From a virus: DNA of 35,729 nucleotides. The DNA lies in the IMG/VR virus record IMGVR_UViG_3300029951_000076, positions 1-35,729 of that record. One strand, 5' to 3'. The translations under genes and the position numbers were made by a program. Under the pieces are notes generated by a model that saw nothing but the letters and a program-made list of their open reading frames with translations, had not been told where the DNA came from and searched no databases. Positions 30,899 through 35,729 of the stretch are shown piece after piece. Within the stretch, counting starts at the first letter, position 1. Each line of letters opens with the position of its first letter.

Positions 30899-31719
30899 GA
30901 CTTGCCACCTTTGAGGTAGTCGCTGATTAGCTGGGCCGTGTCGTCATGGGACAACGCCACTGACACCAACAGATCATAGGCGCGGCGACCTGCGGCCACA
31001 TCCTCCGGATCGGGGGACGTCCGTCCCTGCAAGAATCCGTCCGAGTAGAGCGCACCGTCTTTCTTCGGAAGAGAGAGCACGGTGAACGCGCCGGACAACC
31101 CCGGACGGTTGTGGACTCGGCTCGGTACGGCTTGGATCACCGTGCGGGGATGGCGACCTTCCGAGAGCAGTCGTTCGAGTTGAACTCGCATGACTTCACG
31201 CCCGCCTAGGTCGCGCCGTAGAACGGACTCGTCCATGACCACCCATGCGTGTAGCCGGTCGTCCCGCTCAAGGATCTCTTGCCGGGACATGCGCGCGGTG
31301 AGTAAGTCCTCTAGCCGGTCCTGGTCCGGCCGAAGCTGAGCCAGCGTCGCGCGGGCGTAGTCCTCCGTCTGGAACAGCGCCGGAACAATCTGCGGCTCGA
31401 AGATCCTTGCTTCTGTCGCCTGCCGCTCAAGGTCGACGTACGCGCCGAACCAGGACGGGTAAGCGTGCTGAAGCCACAGTGGTTGCAGTCCTTCAAACAG
31501 CTTGTCGGTGCGAAGGGTTCGGTCGAGTCCCTTGGCCTGTGCAAGAGAAGGGGTGCGCTTGCCCTTCTCCCACCGTGCGATGGTGCCCTGACTCTCGTTG
31601 TTCGCTGCGGCTAGGTCCCGCTGGGTCATCCCCAGCGCTTCCCGGCAGGCAGCTATCTGCGCCCCTGCCCATGCTGGCAAGGAAGTTGAGGGCTCGGGTA
31701 CCTCATCCTCTGCGGTCAA
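30895..31719 (-). CDS. XRE/DUF5753 regulator (prophage copy)
   Basis: The 274-aa protein has an N-terminal helix-turn-helix (IAACREALGMTQRDLAAANN, then SQGTIARWEKGKRTP) and a C-terminal DUF5753 domain (QTEDYARATLAQLRPDQ; VLRRDLGGREVMRVQLERL; VIQAVP; GAFTVLSLP). TTG at 31719 follows GGGAG. A longer start at 31746 has no ribosome binding site. It probably binds DNA and pairs with DUF397. Its divergent promoter region contains an operator-like inverted repeat. A host paralogue lies at 34868. Confidence 0.88.
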   Translation of the reverse strand: MTAEDEVPEPSTSLPAWAGAQIAACREALGMTQRDLAAANNESQGTIARWEKGKRTPSLAQAKGLDRTLRTDKLFEGLQPLWLQHAYPSWFGAYVDLERQATEARIFEPQIVPALFQTEDYARATLAQLRPDQDRLEDLLTARMSRQEILERDDRLHAWVVMDESVLRRDLGGREVMRVQLERLLSEGRHPRTVIQAVPSRVHNRPGLSGAFTVLSLPKKDGALYSDGFLQGRTSPDPEDVAAGRRAYDLLVSVALSHDDTAQLISDYLKGGKS

Positions 31720-31746
31720 GATGCACTCCCTTGATTCCGATTTCAA

Positions 31747-31779
31747 GCGTCATCACGTTTCTACTGTCTGTGATGATGC
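31747..31779. promoter_or_regulatory. Operator-like inverted repeat in divergent promoter region
   Basis: GCGTCATCAC (31747-31756) and GTGATGATGC (31770-31779) form a 9-of-10 inverted repeat with a 13-nt spacer. It lies between the minus-strand XRE gene and the + gene at 31840, a fitting place for autoregulation. Confidence 0.4.
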
Positions 31780-31839
31780 CCACCGCGCAACCTTGGTGAC
31801 ACCGGATCAGCGAAAACGCTCGACACGAGGTGCACGAGG

Positions 31840-32004
31840 ATGCCTAGAGACACGAAGCCCGAGTGGGTCGAGGGGTGCGACGCCTGCCGAGACCTTGAAC
31901 AGGGTTGGCGGGACGCCGGAACCGACGAGTCGGCGCGTGCTGACGTCAGGATTCTGACCGCCCGACACAAGCACGCCGACCACAGGCAGCAGGTGACCAC
32001 ATGA
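31840..32004 (+). CDS. Small protein of unknown function
   Basis: The 54-aa protein (PRDTKPEWVEGCDACRDLEQ near its start) carries a C-D-A-C pair and a His-rich C-terminal half (TARHKHADHRQQV). It could bind zinc. The stop overlaps the ATG of the next gene (ATGA). It begins the + strand cluster divergent from the XRE regulator. Similar small proteins occur beside XRE/DUF5753 genes in Streptomyces accessory regions. No family is recognised. Confidence 0.6.
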   Translation: MPRDTKPEWVEGCDACRDLEQGWRDAGTDESARADVRILTARHKHADHRQQVTT

Positions 32005-32273
32005 CGCCCCGCAAGGCCGCTCAGCCCCCCGCATACCGGCCGAGGCGCGGAGCAGCCGTCAGGGACGCTGCTACGGGCTTCGTGGGCCTCTTTCAGGCAT
32101 TCGAGTCGAAGGCGGTTGACCAGCGGGGCGTACAGACAGCGTTCATCCGGCCCTTTGGGGGTGGCGTCGAGGTCGAGGCCGCTCCGGAGATGCTTCGGGA
32201 GCCGACGCAGGACGAGATCCTGAGCGCCAAGGTTGCGGCAGAGAACAAGCGCAGCCGGGAACGGTGGGGCTGA
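32001..32273 (+). CDS. Small basic protein of unknown function
   Basis: This 90-aa protein has a basic, Pro-rich start (TPRKAAQPPAYRPRRGAA). FVGLFQAFESKAVDQRGV and VEVEAAPEMLREPTQDEIL segments lead into a charged C-terminal helix. It overlaps both neighbours (ATGA at each junction), so it is part of a translationally coupled cluster. No family is recognised. Confidence 0.6.
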   Translation: MTPRKAAQPPAYRPRRGAAVRDAATGFVGLFQAFESKAVDQRGVQTAFIRPFGGGVEVEAAPEMLREPTQDEILSAKVAAENKRSRERWG

Positions 32274-32548
32274 TGAGCTGGCTTGAGACGGCGGACGGTC
32301 GCCAGCTCGACGCCGTTCATGGCAAGTGCGCGACGTGCGGAACCCTGCAACTCGCCCTCAGCATTTCGCTGTTCGGATCAAAGCGGGAACGTCGGCATGC
32401 CCTGGGCGACTTACGCGACCACATGCGCGACGTGGTCCACCTGGACGGGCCGCCCGCTACCCCCGACGACGATTTCGCCGGTCTTCTCTGGTGGCCCAAG
32501 GTTTGGCCCGTGCTGTTGCCGAGTGCCAAGCGGTTGGTTGCCTCATGA
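32273..32548 (+). CDS. Small protein with possible zinc-binding motif
   Basis: The 91-aa product has a CATC pair (KCATCGTL), a HALGDLRDHMRDVVHLDG segment and a hydrophobic C-terminus (FAGLLWWPKVWPVLLPS). The two Cys and three His could form a zinc site. The ATG at 32273 overlaps the upstream TGA. No family is recognised. Confidence 0.55.
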   Translation: MSWLETADGRQLDAVHGKCATCGTLQLALSISLFGSKRERRHALGDLRDHMRDVVHLDGPPATPDDDFAGLLWWPKVWPVLLPSAKRLVAS

Positions 32549-32703
32549 TCCCCCCGGTCGGCCGGAGTCTCTGTCTGGTCGGCCGGGGCACCATCCCATT
32601 CCCAACTGAAGGGCGCGAAGGCATGTCCTGCCCAATCTGCGGCAAAGGAACACTGATCGGCCCCGATGGGCAGCGCTGGTGTCTGACGCACGGCCCGCTG
32701 TAA
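32545..32703 (+). CDS. Tiny zinc-ribbon-like protein
   Basis: The 52-aa protein ends with CPICGKGTLIGPDGQRWC and a nearby His, a compact CPxC...C...H ribbon. An internal ATG at 32623, preceded by GAAGGGCG, would give a 26-aa version containing the whole ribbon. It overlaps the upstream gene. Such mini zinc proteins recur in actinomycete mobile elements, but no function is known to me. Confidence 0.45.
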   Translation: MIPPVGRSLCLVGRGTIPFPTEGREGMSCPICGKGTLIGPDGQRWCLTHGPL

Positions 32704-32765
32704 CCCCATGATCGGCCCCGATCGTTGCGGTGCTCCCACGGCGCACGGTCGGGGCTCCAAAGACA

Positions 32766-32786
32766 CCCGCCCCTTTCCGGGGCGGG
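32766..32786 (+). terminator. Possible terminator
   Basis: CCCGCCCC (32766-32773) pairs with GGGGCGGG (32779-32786) around TTTCC. No T-tract follows. Confidence 0.4.
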
Positions 32787-32822
32787 CACCAAGATTCAGG
32801 AACCGACGGAAGGAGAACAGCA

Positions 32823-32996
32823 ATGCTCCCGAACGTCCGCCCGCTCATCAGCGGTGCACCGATCATCCCTGTGCCCACGTTGGGGGACCCGTTCCGGCCC
32901 ATCACCATGGGGACGTGCCCCGCCGGCGGAGACCACAACTGGGGCCAGTGGTCCGGCAAGACCCGATGCACCAAGTGTGGCCAGACGCAAGGCTGA
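32823..32996 (+). CDS. Tiny zinc-ribbon-like protein
   Basis: This 57-aa protein starts at an ATG after GAAGGAGAAC, a strong ribosome binding site. It ends with a ribbon-like TRCTKCGQTQ and an earlier CPAGGDHNWGQW. The rest is Pro/Ile-rich (LISGAPIIPVPTLGDPF). It precedes the kinase gene. No family is recognised. Confidence 0.55.
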   Translation: MLPNVRPLISGAPIIPVPTLGDPFRPITMGTCPAGGDHNWGQWSGKTRCTKCGQTQG

Positions 32997-33007
32997 AGTA
33001 GCAGTTC

Positions 33008-33035
33008 GGGAGGGAGCCCGCCGGGGTTCCCTCCC
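33008..33035 (+). terminator. Possible terminator or leader hairpin
   Basis: GGGAGGGA pairs with TCCCTCCC around a GC-rich loop. It lies 20 bp before the GTG start of the kinase gene, without a T-tract. Confidence 0.35.
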
Positions 33036-33055
33036 ACCCTTCGGAACGGAGCGAA

Positions 33056-33847
33056 GTGGAACCACATATTGACTGGGACGACCTTCCGGCAGACGTCCGG
33101 GAAGCCGTCGAGAAGCAGACAGGCAGCGCCATCGTTTCTGCCGAGACCGTGCCCGATGGAATCACGTGTCGAACGGCGCTGATCCTCGAAACGGCCGATG
33201 GCGACCGTCTGTTCATGAAGGGCGTACCCGTCGCCGACTTCGACGGCATGGCGGGACAGATCACGGAAGCGGCCATTCGCGAATCCGTCCAAGCGGTAAG
33301 CCCGCCGATGCGCTGGGAAACGATCGCCTCCGACTGGCACGTGATCGCTTTCGAATTCGTGGACGGTCGGCACGCTGACCTCAGCCCCGGTTCGGCCGAC
33401 ATCGAAGCGGTAGCCGACGTGCTGCGACTCGCCCAAAGCTGCAACCTGCGCAACTATCGGGTTCAGCGCTGGACCGACCGCTACCGGAAGTACCTGCGAG
33501 CTGGCGACACCGATTGGTTGGCTGGTGCCACGCTGCTGCACACCGACACGAACCCGCACAACCTGATGATCACGGATACGCGTGCGTACCTGATTGATTG
33601 GGCCATGCCTGCAATCGGCCCGAAGTTCGTCGACTTCGCACAGACAGCCGTGCGACTGCAAGAGGCAGGCTGTAGCGGCGCTCAGGCACGGGCATGGCTT
33701 GCTCAGTTCCCCGAGTGGGTACACGCCCGGCAGGAAGCCCGTGAGCGGTTCGTGAAGGTCATCTGTCGGCACTGGTCGGCGACAGTCGGCCCAATTGACG
33801 CACAAACGTCGAATGAGCGCTTTTGGGCACTACTGAGTGAGGAATAG
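33056..33847 (+). CDS. Aminoglycoside phosphotransferase-like kinase
   Basis: The 263-aa protein shows APH/choline-kinase-type motifs: a GDRLFMKGVP strand with K55, the catalytic loop LLHTDTNPHNLMI (H162, D164, N169) and a metal-binding D181 in LIDWAM. An acidic start and a helical C-terminal third complete the fold. APH-fold kinases act on many small molecules and some proteins. An antibiotic substrate is not implied. Start is GTG after GGAGCGAA. It lies in the cargo region, outside the phage palindrome set. Confidence 0.75.
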   Translation: MEPHIDWDDLPADVREAVEKQTGSAIVSAETVPDGITCRTALILETADGDRLFMKGVPVADFDGMAGQITEAAIRESVQAVSPPMRWETIASDWHVIAFEFVDGRHADLSPGSADIEAVADVLRLAQSCNLRNYRVQRWTDRYRKYLRAGDTDWLAGATLLHTDTNPHNLMITDTRAYLIDWAMPAIGPKFVDFAQTAVRLQEAGCSGAQARAWLAQFPEWVHARQEARERFVKVICRHWSATVGPIDAQTSNERFWALLSEE

Positions 33848-33861
33848 CGCACCCCAGAACG

Positions 33862-33901
33862 GCCCCGGCTGTCCGCTTCCCCCGTGGCGGATGGTCGGGG
33901 C
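33862..33901 (+). terminator. Terminator after the kinase gene
   Basis: GCCCCGGCTGTCCGC pairs with GCGGATGGTCGGGGC, including three G-U pairs, then TTCC. It ends about 60 bp before the next gene. Confidence 0.6.
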
Positions 33902-33960
33902 TTCCTGCTGTCGGCGACGCCTGCCATGATCAGCACCACCAAACACGAAGGGGGAGCACG

Positions 33961-34290
33961 GTGCAGGTCATAGAGGCTCAGGGGCGCAACGGGAAGCTTC
34001 GGTTCAATGGGCGCTCGATCACGATCGTTCGCGAGGGGTTCCTAGCGCGCTCGCTGGTCGGCGGGGGAGAGCGCTCGATACCGGTAAGTGAGATCACGTC
34101 AGTTGATTGGAAGAAAGCCGGATTCGGGTTGGGGTTCATCCGCTTCACGTTCGCCGGTAGTCGAGAGACACGGGGACGTGTCGGAAGCCGTCCCACGGCC
34201 GCTCAGCGGGACGCAAACGCCGTTACCTTCGTCCGACGTCAGCAACCCGCCTTCGAAGCCATCAGAGCGGCCATAGAAGCCGCTCAGTAG
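33961..34290 (+). CDS. DUF4429-like protein
   Basis: The 109-aa protein matches the DUF4429 pattern: EAQGRNGKLRFNGRSITIVR near the start, GGGERSIPVSEITSVDWKKA, then GFIRFTFAGSRE and a C-terminal helix. DUF4429 is a PH-like domain often found in actinomycete proteins. GTG follows AGGGGGAGCA. It is the last + gene before the attachment region. Confidence 0.65.
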   Translation: MQVIEAQGRNGKLRFNGRSITIVREGFLARSLVGGGERSIPVSEITSVDWKKAGFGLGFIRFTFAGSRETRGRVGSRPTAAQRDANAVTFVRRQQPAFEAIRAAIEAAQ

Positions 34291-34291
34291 G

Positions 34292-34510
34292 TCACACAAG
34301 CTGACCTATGCGGATGGACGGTTCGCAGCCTGCCGGTGCTGGCACGGCGAAGACAGCCCATCCCGCACCCCAGCGGCGCAGGTCGACGAAGTAGCCGAGT
34401 CGTTTCATGCGGGGGCCGAGTTCTAGCCACTCGGCTTCCGCGTCGGTCTTGCTCAGGCAGGGGGTAAGGCGGGCAACGGTCGGGCGGGGCTCTGACGTGC
34501 GGTTGTTCAT
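34292..34510 (-). CDS. Small protein next to the attachment site
   Basis: The 72-aa product starts at an ATG near 34,510, about 95 bp from the phage-host junction, and converges on the DUF4429-like gene. The sequence has an acidic helix (SKTDAEAEWLELGPRMKRL), a strand block and a RRWGAGWAVFAVPAPAG segment. No strong ribosome binding site is visible. It might be an orphan of the attachment region. No family is recognised. Confidence 0.45.
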   Translation of the reverse strand: MNNRTSEPRPTVARLTPCLSKTDAEAEWLELGPRMKRLGYFVDLRRWGAGWAVFAVPAPAGCEPSIRIGQLV

Positions 34511-34599
34511 GATCAGACCGTAGGGGGAGCCACTGACAACCGCACCCGAGTTTCCTGGTGGGGCACAGGCACACTGGTAGCGCTGGCCGCTCGTCTGCG

Positions 34600-34860
34600 A
34601 TGATGGTTGTTGTCTTCAGGACGACGTTCTTCAAGAACCTCTGGGCGGACGGCGAGGGCCTGGCCTTCGTGCACGGTGACCACTCCCGCCCGACCGCCTA
34701 CTTCTGGATCCACGCCACCCTGGCGCTGACCTCGCTGGTACTCGGGGTACTGGTCGGCTGGATCGGCCTCCGCGCCCTCCGCGCCCGCCGCGCCGAAGCC
34801 CCGCCGACGAACACCACAACGCCGGACCAGCGCCTCCCGGAACCCGCCGACCACTCCTGA
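34600..34860 (+). pseudogene. 3' fragment of an SCO4848-type membrane protein gene
   Basis: From about codon TTC at 34627 the frame encodes a host-like membrane protein: FFKNLWADGEGLAFVHGDHS, then a hydrophobic helix AYFWIHATLALTSLVLGVLV and a basic/Pro-rich tail. The normal N-terminus, a membrane segment, is absent, because the phage is inserted there. Phage sequence upstream supplies two in-frame ATGs at 34600 and 34603, which could express a short fusion starting MMVVVF. The missing 5' part should lie at the left end of the prophage. Confidence 0.75.
34606..34630 (+). other. Right attachment junction (attR-type) inside SCO4848-like gene
   Basis: The + strand changes here from phage sequence to the 3' part of an SCO4848-type gene: ACGTTCTTCAAGAACCTC encodes TFFKNL, and the known phiBT1 site encodes ITFVKNL in the same gene. 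The phage-side GGTTGTTGTCTTCAGGAC resembles, from memory, part of the phiBT1 attP arm, though in opposite orientation to that system. The exact crossover cannot be set from one junction. Confidence 0.7.
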
Positions 34861-34867
34861 CCGGGGC

Positions 34868-35689
34868 TCAGCCGGCGAGGTCGTGGGCGGTGGCGGCGAT
34901 CAGGGCGACTGAGTCGTCGGGGGAGAGGGCGGTGGCGGTGAGGAGGTCGTAGGTGCGCAGGGCGGCCTTGACGTCGGCCGGGTCGGCCAGGATCTGGCCC
35001 TGGCGGAAGCCGTCCACGTAGAGCACGTCCGGTCCCTCGTCCAGGGTCATCGCGGCGAACGGGCCGGCCGCACCGGCGTGGCCGCCGACCGAGTAGGGCA
35101 CCACCTGGATCACCGTGCTCGGCGACTCGGCGGCGGCGACCAGCCGCTCCAGCTGCGCCCGCATCACCGCCCTGGAGCCGATGTGACGGCGCAGCACGTT
35201 CTCGTCCAGCACCAGCCAGAGCTCCGGTGGCGGCTGCCGGGTGAGGATCAGCTGCCGTTCCCGCAGGGCGGCCAGCAGCTCATCGGCGACCGCTCGCTCC
35301 GGCCGGGACGGCGCCAGTACCGCGCGGGCGTACTCCTCGGTCTGCAGCAGCCCGGGCACCACCTGCGCCTGGAACGAGCGGATCGTGGTGGCCGCCTGCT
35401 CCAGCTCCACCCAGGGCCGGAACCAGGCCGGGTAGGCGTATCTGACCACGAGCTTCCACAGCCGCTGGAAGTGGTCGCCGGTGCCGAACAGCTCGTCGCA
35501 GAGCACCGAGAGGTCGAAGGTGGGCAGCCGCTTGGTCGCCTCGACCTTGTTCAGCAGCGACGGTGACATGTGCGCCGCTCTGGCGAGCTCCGCCTGCGGC
35601 ACCCCGGCCCGCTCCCGGGCCCGCCGCAGATCAGTCGCATAGAACGAGAGCACCGACCCGGTCGGGTCCAGCTCCGCCGCGTAGCCCAC
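34868..35689 (-). CDS. Host XRE/DUF5753 regulator
   Basis: The 273-aa protein has an XRE helix-turn-helix (RRARERAGVPQAELARAAHM; LLNKVEATKRLP) and a DUF5753 domain (VVPGLLQTEEYARAVLAP; VLRRHIGSRAVMRAQLERL; VIQVVPYS; AMTLDEGPDVLYVDGF). It is paralogous to the prophage regulator at 30895 but sits in higher-GC host DNA beyond the junction. The GTG start at 35689 fits. Its DUF397 partner is not visible in the remaining sequence. Confidence 0.88.
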   Translation of the reverse strand: MGYAAELDPTGSVLSFYATDLRRARERAGVPQAELARAAHMSPSLLNKVEATKRLPTFDLSVLCDELFGTGDHFQRLWKLVVRYAYPAWFRPWVELEQAATTIRSFQAQVVPGLLQTEEYARAVLAPSRPERAVADELLAALRERQLILTRQPPPELWLVLDENVLRRHIGSRAVMRAQLERLVAAAESPSTVIQVVPYSVGGHAGAAGPFAAMTLDEGPDVLYVDGFRQGQILADPADVKAALRTYDLLTATALSPDDSVALIAATAHDLAG

Positions 35690-35729
35690 CAGCGCACCCC
35701 TCCACCTCGCCGCTTGTCCCGCAACGGTC

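Larger units (their letters stand above)
1..34620 (+). mobile_element. Temperate siphophage prophage (phiC31/phiBT1-like), right-hand part
   Basis: Contiguous phage genes run from terminase to the attachment junction, nearly all on the + strand. Head genes are HK97-type, tail genes are those of a non-contractile siphophage, and replication genes follow. A gp3-type recombination directionality factor, five copies of one early promoter motif and nine copies of one palindrome mark a single regulated genome. Every recognisable gene is intact, so the prophage could be functional. The left end (integrase, cos, attL) is outside the window. The right boundary is set by the truncated SCO4848-like gene near 34,620. 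Assignment to the phiC31/phiBT1 group is an inference from gene order and motif type. Confidence 0.9.

Noticed and set aside
32543-33805. 420-aa minus-strand frame across the zinc proteins and kinase
   Set aside because: The + strand genes carry clear motifs and starts. The minus frame has no recognisable domain.

Overview
This window is the right-hand part of an integrated temperate siphophage (prophage) in the chromosome of a high-GC actinomycete, most likely a member of the Streptomycetaceae. The phage portion runs from before base 1 to about base 34,620. The last ~1.1 kb is host DNA with visibly higher GC. The gene order, the HK97-type head genes, the GH25 endolysin, the gp3-type recombination directionality factor, the repeated early promoter motif and the genome-wide conserved palindrome all point to the phiC31/phiBT1 group of Streptomyces phages. 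Family names come from recognising protein motifs by eye; no database search was run.

Late region (27-18,006, all + strand): small and large terminase, a tiny membrane protein, portal (apparently with an ATT start), prohead protease, major capsid protein, a very basic histidine-rich 139-aa protein, an Ig-domain/head-tail connector fusion, tail terminator, a Pro/Ala-tailed protein, major tail protein, a frameshifted tail assembly chaperone pair, a gp10-like protein, an 800-aa tape measure protein, a 964-aa minor tail protein and a receptor-binding-like protein. Then come the lysis genes (GH25 muramidase, two small membrane proteins, a holin) and a nucleoside monophosphate kinase.

Immunity/early region (18,045-30,060, + strand): a 336-aa candidate repressor or other regulator, small genes, a RecB/Cas4-like nuclease, the gp3-type recombination directionality factor, several small genes, a Holliday-junction-resolvase-like nuclease, a primase-helicase, a family A DNA polymerase, a sigma-factor-like protein, and two genes sharing a C-terminal domain. 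Five copies of a GAGAACC-N5-GTTCT-type promoter motif drive this region. Nine copies of a 22-bp palindrome (half-site CACCTACTAAC) sit between late and early genes. Some are operator-like near promoters. Five form extended hairpins 12-21 nt upstream of start codons.

Cargo region (30,264-34,510): no palindromes and no early promoter motifs. It holds a small orphan gene, a DUF397 gene with an XRE/DUF5753 regulator (minus strand), a run of very small Cys/His proteins, an aminoglycoside-phosphotransferase-like kinase, a DUF4429-like gene and a small minus-strand gene. This looks like lysogen-expressed accessory DNA next to the attachment site.

Right junction (about 34,605-34,630): the phage ends inside the 3' portion of a gene for an SCO4848-type membrane protein, the known phiBT1 target. 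A host XRE/DUF5753 regulator follows. The serine integrase expected to partner the directionality factor is not in the window and should lie just left of base 1.
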